Assembly: GCA_963747535.1 (NCBI GenBank)
Contig: CAVVFX010000025.1
Coordinates: 62,001 to 126,000 of the forward strand
Source of the DNA: CAVVFX01 sp963747535
Lineage (GTDB): Bacteria > Acidobacteriota > Terriglobia > Bryobacterales > Bryobacteraceae
Reading direction: 5' to 3'
DNA: 64,000 nucleotides
In this document: in pieces, positions 18,517-26,319 of the stretch
Layout: every line of letters begins with the position of its first letter
Position numbering within the stretch: the first letter of the stretch is position 1
The notes under the pieces: model-generated
Told to the model about the DNA's origin: nothing
Seen by the model: the letters and a program-made list of their open reading frames with translations, nothing else
Databases searched by the model: none
Position numbers and translations under genes: made by a program

Positions 18517-19119
18517 TTACTGCTCCTTCTTGAACAAATCCTGGAAGATGAGGCGACCCCCAGTTTGGCCACGTGCGTGCACCAGCGCGCCACCCTCGTT
18601 GAGCTTTCCCAACTTGACGGGTGCGAATCCGAGTTGTTTGGCCAAGTCCGCCACGGGACCGATCGCGTCCTCGTCGTCGCTCGCCAGAAAGACGACCCGA
18701 TGGCCCCCCTCGACGACCGGATCGGTCGCCAGGGTGGCCGCAACCAGGTGATTAAAACCTTTCACGAACTTCGCGCCGGTGAATGACTTCGCAACGAAGG
18801 CGGAGGACAGGAGACCGTCCAGCTTCTCAGGGAGAACTCCAAACGCGTTCATCGCGTCGATAACCGTCTTGCCACTCCAGCTCGGCAGGGCATGCGCAAC
18901 CTCGCGATGTTGCCCGAACGGGACCGCCAAGATGATTGTGTCGGCCTCGAGTGCGTCCCGCAGCGACTTGGCGACGACTGTGCGTCCAATCGCCCGAGCC
19001 TCCGTCGCCAACGCTTCGGGCGGCCGGCGGCTCGCGATGGTCACGTCGATGTTTTTACGGGCGAAGGCGTGGGCGAGGGCCTGCCCTGTCTTGCCGAATC
19101 CCACAATCGCATAGCTCAT
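18517..19119 (-). CDS. NAD(P)-binding, F420-dependent NADP reductase-like protein
   Basis: The 200-residue product is a Rossmann-fold protein of the F420H2:NADP oxidoreductase-like family (NpdG-like). It shows MSYAIVGFGKTGQALAHAFARKNIDVTIASRR at the N-terminus, then ADTIILAVPFGQHREVAHAL, KTVIDAMNAFG and KFVKGFNHL. Many such homologues use NADPH rather than F420. The frame is open to 19185, but the ATG at 19119 starts at the Rossmann strand and has a GGAG box. It lies between the SDR and SnoaL genes on the same strand. Confidence 0.82.
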   Translation of the reverse strand: MSYAIVGFGKTGQALAHAFARKNIDVTIASRRPPEALATEARAIGRTVVAKSLRDALEADTIILAVPFGQHREVAHALPSWSGKTVIDAMNAFGVLPEKLDGLLSSAFVAKSFTGAKFVKGFNHLVAATLATDPVVEGGHRVVFLASDDEDAIGPVADLAKQLGFAPVKLGKLNEGGALVHARGQTGGRLIFQDLFKKEQ

Positions 19120-19276
19120 AATGCTTCTCCGATACATGTTGATGTTGGTATTGATTCCACGGCCTTCGACGGCGCGGGACGTCAAATTCCGTTCTGTGGC
19201 GACCTTCCATAAACGTCCCGCGAGAAATCACTTTGCCGCCGCCGGAAGGCCAGCCCCTAGCGGAGGCCTGCAGACG

Positions 19277-20011
19277 CTAGATGGCCGTCATGCCGCCGTC
19301 GACGAATAACTCCACCCCGTTCACGAAGCTCGAATCGTCTGAAGCAAGAAACAGCGCGACCGTCGCCACTTCCTCAGATTGACCCATCTTTCCCCGCGGG
19401 ATCAGGGATTCGAACATCGTCTTCGCCTCCTTGGTGAGAACTTCTTCCTGCATCGGTGTGGCGATAGCCCCGGGGACCAGCACGTTCACCCGGATATTCC
19501 TGCCCTTCAGTTCGTTGAGCCACGTGCGTGCGAATGAGCGCAACGCCAACTTGCTCGCCGCGTACACGCCCCAACCAGGAAAACCTTTCACCGAAGCATT
19601 TGACCCGGTCATGATGATCGATCCGCCATCGTTGAACAGCGGCAACGCCTTCTGAACCGTAAATAGCGTTCCGCGCGTATTCAGGTTGAACGTCGCATCG
19701 AAGTGCTGCTCGGTAATTTCGCCCAGTGGTACGGCCTCGCCCTTGCCAGCGCTTGCGAACAGGACGTCGATCTTGCCCTTTTCTCGCTTGACCGTATCGA
19801 ACAGGCGGTCGAGGTCGTCGAGATTTGCCGCGTCACCGCGCACGCCGGTCACGTTCCGGCCAATCAACTTGACGGCCTCATCGAGTTGCTCCTGCTTCCT
19901 ACCCGTGATGAAAACGTAGGCACCCTCTTCAACAAAGCGCTTGGCGCTTGCTAGCGCCATACCGCTCGATCCGCCTGTGATGACTGCAACCTTACCTTCA
20001 AGCTTTCCCAT
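19277..20011 (-). CDS. SDR-family oxidoreductase
   Basis: This classical short-chain dehydrogenase/reductase of 244 residues has the cofactor motif ITGGSSGMALA, a VRGDAANLDD segment, the active-site strand SIIMTGSNAS and the catalytic YAASK pair. It ends in the common SSFVNGVELFVDGGMTAI. The ATG at 20011 with GGGAG upstream is preferred to the ATG at 20023. It is the first gene of the minus-strand trio and is divergent from the AraC regulator 126 bases away, which probably controls it. Confidence 0.88.
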   Translation of the reverse strand: MGKLEGKVAVITGGSSGMALASAKRFVEEGAYVFITGRKQEQLDEAVKLIGRNVTGVRGDAANLDDLDRLFDTVKREKGKIDVLFASAGKGEAVPLGEITEQHFDATFNLNTRGTLFTVQKALPLFNDGGSIIMTGSNASVKGFPGWGVYAASKLALRSFARTWLNELKGRNIRVNVLVPGAIATPMQEEVLTKEAKTMFESLIPRGKMGQSEEVATVALFLASDDSSFVNGVELFVDGGMTAI

Positions 20012-20137
20012 AATTACTCCCATAGGTAGATGTTTAGCATTCAGTCGCTACGGTAGAGTAGATTCTTTGGCAGTGGACGAGAACTGCTCGGGAGTCCAAG
20101 ACTTTTGTCCATTCGTCCAAAAGAGGGAGAGGCTAAG

Positions 20138-21133
20138 TTGGACCCAATAACAGACATCTTCAGAACGCTGCACGTAACCGCTTTCGGTCTGCACAGGCTC
20201 GAAGCCACAGCCCCGTGGGGCGTAGAACAGGAAAAGCAGACCGAAGAAAAAGTCACGCCTTCCGACAAAAAGATGTCACCAACAGATTTGGCGCACTTCG
20301 CCATGCTTTCGCGCGGCAACTGCTGGCTGAGTGGGGAAGGGATCCCGGAGCCGATTTCCCTCACCGGTGGTGATTGCTTTGTGCTGGCCCGGGGAACTTC
20401 GATTGTTTTGCGCGACAGCCCGCGAACACGTCCGGGGTGGAGTTTCCGCGAGATCGGGGCCAAAGCCAACAACAATGTCGCTCATTATGGAGGTGGTGGC
20501 GCACCGACGACAATCGTCTGTGGGTCCTTCAGTTTCGATCGCGCCAGCCTGAAGCCGATCACTCAGTTATTGCCGATCTTCATTCTGATTAAGGCCGATC
20601 AGGCACGCACGCTTGCTCTTCACATCACAATGCAAGCGCTGGCGTCAGAAATGGCAGAACAGGTGCCGGGATCTGAAGTAGTCGCGACTCGGCTAGCCGA
20701 GGTCCTGTTTATCCAGGTACTCCGGGCGCATATCGCGTCGGGACCGAAACGCAACAAAGGATGGCTTCGTGCTGTTTTCGATCCTCAAGTGGGCACTGCC
20801 CTGAGTGCCATTCACGACAGAGTGAATACACCCTGGACGGTCGAATCCCTCGCCGAAGCGGCGGCCATGTCTCGCTCCGCATTCGCAGCACGTTTTAAAG
20901 AGCTACTCGGACAAACACCACTGGAATATGTAACCGAGTGGCGGATGCAGAAGGCGATGCAGTTACTACAACAGCGTGACAAAAAGCTCATAGACGTCGC
21001 TCGGTCGGTCGGTTACGAGTCCGACGCTGCGTTCAGTAAGGCGTTCAAGCGGGTTGTCGGGGCCAGCCCTGGTGAATATCTCAAACGTGGTTTTGAAGGC
21101 CACGGTAATGTCGGAATGGCGGAAGGTTTTTGA
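20138..21133 (+). CDS. AraC-family transcriptional regulator (cupin type)
   Basis: This 331-residue regulator has an N-terminal cupin-like domain of the AraC_binding_6 type (MLSRGNCWLSG, ISLTGGDCFVLARGTS). Two C-terminal helix-turn-helix motifs follow (WTVESLAEAAAMSRSAFAARFKELLGQ and LIDVARSVGYESDAAFSKAFKRVVG, the second with the AraC signature). The frame opens at 20105, but the TTG at 20138 has a strong GGGAGAGG box 6 bases upstream and starts the family fold. It is transcribed divergently from the SDR gene. Relatives are typically next to the oxidoreductase genes they regulate. Confidence 0.87.
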   Translation: MDPITDIFRTLHVTAFGLHRLEATAPWGVEQEKQTEEKVTPSDKKMSPTDLAHFAMLSRGNCWLSGEGIPEPISLTGGDCFVLARGTSIVLRDSPRTRPGWSFREIGAKANNNVAHYGGGGAPTTIVCGSFSFDRASLKPITQLLPIFILIKADQARTLALHITMQALASEMAEQVPGSEVVATRLAEVLFIQVLRAHIASGPKRNKGWLRAVFDPQVGTALSAIHDRVNTPWTVESLAEAAAMSRSAFAARFKELLGQTPLEYVTEWRMQKAMQLLQQRDKKLIDVARSVGYESDAAFSKAFKRVVGASPGEYLKRGFEGHGNVGMAEGF

Positions 21134-21399
21134 AGCGGAGGATTCTGACTTGGGCGGCGGGGCTTAGGTGCCATGGAAGCGTGTGCTTCCAATGAAACAG
21201 GTGCTCCCGGTGCCTCGCATTTGGGAACGGGAGATCACGGACCTAAAACCGACCGAAGCAGACCACGATCAGTCCCGGTAATCGCGTTTGCGGCTGCTGA
21301 AAACTGGAGCTGCGGTCCCGGGTGCCCTCTCAAATTGCGGATCTGACGTAGAGACAGCCGGGGGGCGCCGAAGGGCGTCCTACAGGATATGATGAAGGA
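21134..21399. other. Intergenic spacer with small hairpin
   Basis: No gene is visible. A GGAAGC-GTGT-GCTTCC hairpin at 21175-21190 lies about 40 bases after the AraC stop but has no T-tract, so it is at best a weak terminator. Confidence 0.3.
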
Positions 21400-21627
21400 G
21401 TGAACCTGACGATTGATCTGGATCGGGAGGAAGACGGTCGCTGGATCGCTGATGCCCTCGAGCTTCCTGGTGTGATGTGTTACGGGCGGACTCGTGATGA
21501 AGCGATCAGCAATACTGAGCGCCTCGCTATCGAAGTCATTCCCGACCGAATCGCACACCAGGAGCTTCCTTCTTCAGCCCGCAACGTTTCTTTCACAATT
21601 CCCGATGAGCAACTGGCCCGCCAGTAA
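21400..21627 (+). CDS. hicB: HicB-family antitoxin
   Basis: The 75-residue protein has the HicB partial RNase-H fold: MNLTIDLDREEDGRWIADALELPGVMCYGRTRDEAISNTERLAIEVI. It lacks a C-terminal DNA-binding domain, as in the short HicB subtype. Its start is a GTG. It overlaps the hicA frame by 23 bases, which is typical of the hicBA arrangement in which the antitoxin comes first. It would neutralise HicA, but the partner here appears inactivated. Confidence 0.85.
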   Translation: MNLTIDLDREEDGRWIADALELPGVMCYGRTRDEAISNTERLAIEVIPDRIAHQELPSSARNVSFTIPDEQLARQ

Positions 21628-21817
21628 GGCGAGGCGGGTTCTCGCCGCATTGGAGAGGATTGGGTAGCGAGTGAAACGCCAGCGTGGTTCTCATCGGCTG
21701 CTCGCACTCCCGGGCTGGCCGGATTACGAGTTCGCATTTCACGATCACGACGAGATCGGGGGGCGAATGTTGTCGCGAGTGGCCAAGAGGACTGGCTTGA
21801 AACCGGAAGACCTTTGA
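21605..21817 (+). pseudogene. hicA: HicA-family toxin with in-frame amber stop
   Basis: Reading from ATG 21605 gives MSNWPASKARRVLAALERIG, then TAG at 21665-21667. The same frame continues RVKRQRGSHRLLALPGWPDY, FAFHDHDEIGGRMLSRVAKR and TGLKPEDL to a TGA at 21815-21817. This is a full-length HicA mRNA interferase of 70 codons, including the GSHR catalytic histidine region. The stop falls where homologues have Trp in IGW, so one TGG-to-TAG change explains it. Loss of the toxin with an intact antitoxin is selectively tolerable. Confidence 0.82.
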
Positions 21818-22570
21818 TCCCTGGCACCGCGTAGCTGGGTGACGGATTTCAGGCTGAAGTACCGGCAGCACCGCGTTACTCCCCATAAAGGCTTCCATTC
21901 TTCGACCCACCTGGCCGAATTCCCATGTTGCGTGCCGACCGGAGGATCGGTCTGTGCACTTTCCATACTGACCCGCTTGCCGGTAACCAGCTCTTCGCCC
22001 ATTTCTGCCCCTTCATCCCAACAACATGGGCGCCGCCCCCTCAAAAGCCTTGCCCCTTGTGTGTCAACCTCAAAGTAGAACGGCCAAGGTGTGCCGTCTG
22101 CCGGTCGCCCGCGCGCGCGACCTTTTTGAAATTTGAGGAGTGCCATTTGCCGAAGTTGCTCGTCTTTACCGTCTCGCCTGCCGTCCGTGCCGCGCCGCAG
22201 AAACTTGCATACCAGGAGATCGCAGGATCCGCCGGTGATACCGAAAGACCCGCAACCGCTCCCGGCATGGAACGCGCCCGCATCCACCCTCATGCGCTTC
22301 TTTCATCTCCTCCCGACCGGGCCATGGGTCTGGCGGCTTTGTGCATCACGTATATTTCCGCGATTCGTGCACATTGTCCGGCCAATCTTTGCTCATTTTG
22401 GGGTGGTGCCGCCGGTGTCCCCAAATCAATTCTGGCTCGTTCCGAGGAGAAGTCAACTGGGAAAAGTAAGTTCGTGAATTCCTTTCAGTTATTTGCGCCG
22501 TTCGGCTCCGCCTTGGCGACGCGGTTCCCGTTTCAGCTTTTCGTACCGGCGCGTCAGCCTGGCCGGATTA
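21818..22570. other. Gene-free region left of the RIT element
   Basis: About 750 bases without a recognisable gene. A 254-codon open frame on the plus strand (21925-22689) and one on the minus strand (21745-22293) have no domain, and the first runs into the RIT terminal repeat. A segment around 22338-22372 (a CGGCTTTGTGCA-like core followed by TTCCGCGAT) resembles 26015-26050 on the other side of the element, perhaps an old non-coding repeat. Confidence 0.4.
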
Positions 22571-22600
22571 GCCGGTTATGCCGAGCTCGGCATAACCGGC
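22571..22600. repeat. Perfect 30-bp palindrome at RIT left end
   Basis: The two 15-base arms (GCCGGTTATGCCGAG and its complement) meet with no loop. The right arm contains the first 8 bases of the 36-bp terminal repeat, so the palindrome adds an outward-facing copy of the end motif. The right end of the element has no equivalent. Confidence 0.9.
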
Positions 22601-22628
22601 TTTATGCCGAGTACCGGATTATGCCGAG
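22593..22628 (+). repeat. RIT terminal inverted repeat, left
   Basis: This 36-bp sequence begins TAACCGGC and contains two direct copies of TTATGCCGAG-like units. It is the exact reverse complement of 25714-25749. Confidence 0.95.
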
Positions 22629-22685
22629 TAAGTCCCGGCGAGCGACAGCGGGGCGGGGGTTCGGTGCAACATGTACTCGGCATAA

Positions 22686-23687
22686 TTAGAGAGCGGACAA
22701 GAAAGCCAAAAGCGCGTCGTCGGGTTTGAATCGGGGAAAACCGCCCTCAACTGGTTGCAGTTTCCCGAGCGCCTGTTCCTTGGTCTTCAGATCGGCCTGG
22801 ATGTACATGTGAGTGGTGTCCAAGCTTTCATGGCCGAGCCAAAGAGCGATCACTGCGATTTCTACTCCAGATTGAAGAAGGTGCATCGCCGTGGTGTGGC
22901 GGATGACGTGGGGAGAAACCCTCTTGGCTTTCAGCGTCGGACAGGCAGGTAAGGCGCGCCGCACCGCCTGCTGAAGGATGTAGGTGGCCCCGTCGGTTGA
23001 CAGAGGTCCACGCCGAGCGCTGGGGAACAAGATGCGGTCACCACTGTCGCCACACTCGGTAACCCAAGCCCGCAACGTGCGGGAAGTGGTAGGCCACAAC
23101 GGAACACTGCGTTCCTTGCGGCCCTTGCCCGTAAGGTGAAGCAGCGAGGTCGCTCCGAAGGCGAGGTGATGTTGCCGCAGGGTGAGTATTTCTGAGATGC
23201 GGGCTCCGGTATTATAGAGCGTCAACAACAGGGCGTAATCGCGCTTTCCGATCCAGGTCTGAGTGCATGGCGTAGCAAGAATAGCCTCCATTTCCGGCCG
23301 TGTCAGATAGCCGATCAAGCGGCGGTCCGCACGTTTGGTGGGAATCGCCAGTACTTGCGCCGCTAAATCGATGCACGCAGGTTCACGGAGAGTTACCAGG
23401 CGAAAAAAGGACCGGATGGCTGCCAAGCGCGCGTTCCGGGTCTGAACACTATTACCGCGGTCTCGTTCGATGCCGTCGAGGAAGCGCATGATCGCTTTTG
23501 CCTGCAGGTCGTCCAGGGTTAGGTCAGACGGCTTCCTGCCGATGGTCTGGCTCAGATGCTGGATCAGTAATCGAAATGTATCTCGGTAGCTTGCCACCGT
23601 TTGTGGACTGGCACGGCGTTGGCGGACCAGATGATCAGTAAAGAAGGACTGCACCAGCGGCGCGATCAGCCCGGTGCCGCTGTTCAT
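22686..23687 (-). CDS. Tyrosine recombinase, third of the trio (RitC-like)
   Basis: The 333-residue site-specific recombinase has an N-terminal SAM-like core-binding domain (SFFTDHLVRQRRASPQTVASYRDTFRLL) and a catalytic domain with the full set. The arginine is in TGARISEILTLR, the lysine in GKGRKERSVPLW, and the HxxRH motif in SPHVIRHTTAMHLL. The histidine lies in WLGHESLDTTHMYIQ, with Tyr as nucleophile. Its ATG overlaps the stop of the middle recombinase by 4 bases (ATGA). It is the last gene of the RIT operon and ends at the inner inverted repeat. Confidence 0.92.
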   Translation of the reverse strand: MNSGTGLIAPLVQSFFTDHLVRQRRASPQTVASYRDTFRLLIQHLSQTIGRKPSDLTLDDLQAKAIMRFLDGIERDRGNSVQTRNARLAAIRSFFRLVTLREPACIDLAAQVLAIPTKRADRRLIGYLTRPEMEAILATPCTQTWIGKRDYALLLTLYNTGARISEILTLRQHHLAFGATSLLHLTGKGRKERSVPLWPTTSRTLRAWVTECGDSGDRILFPSARRGPLSTDGATYILQQAVRRALPACPTLKAKRVSPHVIRHTTAMHLLQSGVEIAVIALWLGHESLDTTHMYIQADLKTKEQALGKLQPVEGGFPRFKPDDALLAFLSAL

Positions 23688-24655
23688 GAATCACCTCCTG
23701 GCTCGCAGGAACGCCGAAAAGCTTCCCCGGCGGCGGTTAACAACTCCGGCGTGGCCGTCAAATACCAGTAGGTCTCTTCTTTGCTGAGGTGGCCGAGATA
23801 TACCGACAGATGGGGTATCAGGGCGCGCACATCCAGATTGTCGGCGTACCACGCCAGGAGCCGCTGGACTGCGAAACCGTGCCGGAACGAATGCAGTAAA
23901 GGGCTTCGCTTGCCGCCGGCATTCTTGATCCCGATAGACTGAACGAGTTGGCGAAACATTCGGCGGAGTGCAGAATAGGAAAGAGGCTGCCGCCTGCCGG
24001 TAATGAAGAACGCTTTCGAAGGTCGGCGCAGCTTGACCCGATTGCGTTCCTGCAGGTACGCACGCAACTGGTCTGCGGTGCTGGAGTGGATGGGTACGAT
24101 CCGCGATTTATAGAACTTCGCCTTACGAATATAAAGTTGCGGTGGATCTGAACCTAAACGAACATCATCGACCGTGAGAGCGATCACTTCGCCTGCGCGG
24201 AGCCCCGTGCTGGCAAGCAATCCGATGAGCGAGTAAGAAGTCCGTTGCGATAAGGAGCCGGGTTTCCACAACGTAGAGGTGGCTTGCTGGAGCTTGGCGA
24301 TTTCCTCGGCTGAGTACCAACGGGGCTTCGGGCGTGGCTCGTGCGGCAATAGGCCGGGCCCAGGTACTTCGGTGTCCGGCACGCTGGCTCTGAGGTGTTT
24401 CAGAAAACAGCGTGCGTGGGTCAGTCGCATTCTCTGCCCAGGAAGGCCACAGCGAAGCGAAGCGGCACCGATCCAGTCCAATATCGTCTGTGTACGGATA
24501 GGCCACGAGAAACCTTTCGCTTCTACGTAGTCCGACAGTTCCCGCAGATTGTAGGATTCGTACTCCGTCTGGAAACCGAGCGAACTCCGTAAGTTCAGAT
24601 AAGCCTCGATGTGTACCCGAAACTGAGCCGGATTCATTGTGCGCCTCCCGGCCAA
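23684..24655 (-). CDS. Tyrosine recombinase, second of the trio (RitB-like)
   Basis: This 323-residue recombinase has an N-terminal domain (FRVHIEAYLNLRSSLGFQTEYESYNLRELSDYVEAKG) and a catalytic domain. The catalytic arginine is in STGLRAGEVIALTVDD, the lysine in KFYKSRIVPIH, and the box II HSFRH in LLHSFRHGFAVQRLL. The terminal motif YLGHLSKEETYWYLTATPELL supplies His and Tyr. It overlaps the first recombinase by 22 bases and the third by 4, so all three are translated from one mRNA. It has a longer insert before the last histidine (YADNLDVRALIPHLSVYLGH) than XerC/D. Confidence 0.9.
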   Translation of the reverse strand: MAGRRTMNPAQFRVHIEAYLNLRSSLGFQTEYESYNLRELSDYVEAKGFSWPIRTQTILDWIGAASLRCGLPGQRMRLTHARCFLKHLRASVPDTEVPGPGLLPHEPRPKPRWYSAEEIAKLQQATSTLWKPGSLSQRTSYSLIGLLASTGLRAGEVIALTVDDVRLGSDPPQLYIRKAKFYKSRIVPIHSSTADQLRAYLQERNRVKLRRPSKAFFITGRRQPLSYSALRRMFRQLVQSIGIKNAGGKRSPLLHSFRHGFAVQRLLAWYADNLDVRALIPHLSVYLGHLSKEETYWYLTATPELLTAAGEAFRRSCEPGGDS

Positions 24656-25620
24656 GGCAAGGCCACCTGTGCAAGCGACGGCAGGTCGAGTTTGGCGTAG
24701 ATCCCTGTGGTCGTGAGCGAACCATGCCCGAGGATGTCAGCGACCTCTTTGAAACTCGCTCCGTTGCGGACCATGCTGGTGGCTAGAGTGTGCCGCAGGA
24801 CGTAAGCGCCGGAGCATGGAGCGCCGATTCCTGCCTTTCGCAGGAGGCGGTTCACCAGCTTGGCCATGAACCCATTGCCATGTATCGGTGGGTGCGCAGG
24901 TCCGCAACTGAGAAACACTGCGCGTTCGGTACTGACTGGCCGTGCCTCGTGCAGATAGCTGGCCAAGGCAGCGCCCGCATCCTCGGGTAACGGCAGCACT
25001 CTCTCCCGGTTGGTTTTGCCAGCGCGAATGAGCACACTGCCAGCGATCCAATCCAGATCCTGTAATCGGAGTCTCAATACTTCGCTGGGACGCAGGCCCA
25101 AGCGAGCACACAGCAGAAGCATGGCCCGATTCCGAACCGCGCCTGAGCCTTCTGCCGGACACAGCGCTAGCAAATTCTCCAGTTGCTCCGCAGAGATGTG
25201 CCGCGGAACCGTGGCATGCTTAGAACGCCAGATCGGCGGCACTGCTCCATCGAGTCCTGTTCGGATCAGCCCTTCACCGCCAAGGAAACGCAACAAACTC
25301 CGAATGGCAGTCGCCGGATTCTGGCGGCTCACCAGGGAGAGCTTCCGCGCCCGACCGCCGACAAAATCAGCAATCTGTGCGGCGGTGAGGTTGCTCCAGC
25401 TGATTGGTTGATCCGAAAAAACACCGACCAGCAAGGCCCGTGCTTCCCGTCGATAATGCTGGCGCGTTCCCTCTGTGCAGCCGCGCTGTCTTTCCAGATG
25501 CCGATCGAAGTCGGCCAGCACCTCCTCGATTGACGCCGCCGCCGATAAGACCGAAACGGGTCGTTGTTCACATGTCTGAGTTTCGTTCACTTTTTCTCCT
25601 TGCGACCCTGTCGGTCGCAA
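24634..25620 (-). CDS. Tyrosine recombinase, first of the trio (RitA-like)
   Basis: The 328-residue product has an N-terminal core-binding domain (EVLADFDRHLERQRGCTEGTRQHYRREARALLVGVF) and a catalytic domain. Arginine I lies in ARLGLRPSEVLRLRLQDLDW, lysine in AGKTNRERVLPLP, box II in AYVLRHTLATSMV, and His/Tyr in ILGHGSLTTTGIYAKLDL. Box II has Tyr where most tyrosine recombinases have the first His of HxxR. It starts 15 bases inside the right inner inverted repeat, so the promoter must lie between that repeat and the right terminus. Confidence 0.9.
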   Translation of the reverse strand: MRPTGSQGEKVNETQTCEQRPVSVLSAAASIEEVLADFDRHLERQRGCTEGTRQHYRREARALLVGVFSDQPISWSNLTAAQIADFVGGRARKLSLVSRQNPATAIRSLLRFLGGEGLIRTGLDGAVPPIWRSKHATVPRHISAEQLENLLALCPAEGSGAVRNRAMLLLCARLGLRPSEVLRLRLQDLDWIAGSVLIRAGKTNRERVLPLPEDAGAALASYLHEARPVSTERAVFLSCGPAHPPIHGNGFMAKLVNRLLRKAGIGAPCSGAYVLRHTLATSMVRNGASFKEVADILGHGSLTTTGIYAKLDLPSLAQVALPWPGGAQ

Positions 25621-25713
25621 GAAGACACTCGCAGAATTATGCCGAGAAGATCAAATGAGGGCGGCTGCCGCACCCACGTCCCATCGCATCGGCGCCAAAC
25701 CTATCCCGCGGCC

Positions 25714-25749
25714 CTCGGCATAATCCGGTACTCGGCATAAAGCCGGTTA
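25714..25749 (-). repeat. RIT terminal inverted repeat, right
   Basis: Exact 36-bp reverse complement of 22593-22628. The 67 bases between it and the inner 12-bp repeat (25635-25646) show no similarity to the left end spacer. Confidence 0.95.
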
Positions 25750-26319
25750 AGTGCACAGTCCTGCACAAACGAAAAATCTCCGCCGCTGCAGAGGCCCCGC
25801 ATAACCATAACAAGTCATTACTACTTAGAAGGAATTGGCTTTGATCCGCAAAACCGCGCGCAACCCGCCCCAACCTGCGCCTCAGAGACGCCTCTGGCCA
25901 GAAACCAAACCGCCCCGCCTAAGACTCGCATCCTCAGGCCGAACACGGAGTTCGTTTTTTCCGCTGCACCCCAGGATCGCTCCTCCCGCGTCGCCCCACC
26001 AATTCGCGTGTATTCGCGGCTTTGTGCACCGCATGGATTCCGCGATCCGTGCATAAAAAAGCACAAACCGAAAACCGCCGCCACTTGCCGCTCCCCGGAT
26101 AACTATAGAAAAAGACAGCCACTTATCAAAAATTGGCTTCCTTTCGCAAAAAACGCACTCTGCATCTGCTGACTCCGCCACCGCACCTGTCAGGCGGACA
26201 GACAGCCCATAAGTGAACCGCATCGGGCTTAACCCGAGATAAAACTGGGGCCAATTCAATTTCCTGGTCATTCCCGGAACTGCGCGCTGACGTCAGGAGT
26301 CCTGGGAGCAGCCAGATGC
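25750..26319. other. Gene-free region right of the RIT element
   Basis: About 570 bases with only short, domain-less open frames on both strands (for example 25882-26271). A stretch near 26015-26050 resembles 22338-22372 on the other side of the RIT element. No RNA gene was recognised. Confidence 0.4.

Larger units (their letters stand above)
22571..25749 (-). mobile_element. RIT element (recombinase in trio)
   Basis: Three tyrosine recombinase genes on one strand overlap end to start (22 bp and 4 bp) and are bracketed by perfect 36-bp inverted repeats at 22593-22628 and 25714-25749. A further 12-bp inverted pair (CTCGGCATAATT) sits inside, at 22676-22687 and 25635-25646. The left end also carries a perfect 30-bp palindrome (22571-22600). 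This is the defining structure of RIT elements, which move as a unit using the trio. All three genes are intact. No cargo is present. Confidence 0.9.

Noticed and set aside
21925..22689. 254-codon open frame left of the RIT element
   Set aside because: No recognisable domain, and it ends inside the inverted repeat and palindrome of the element.
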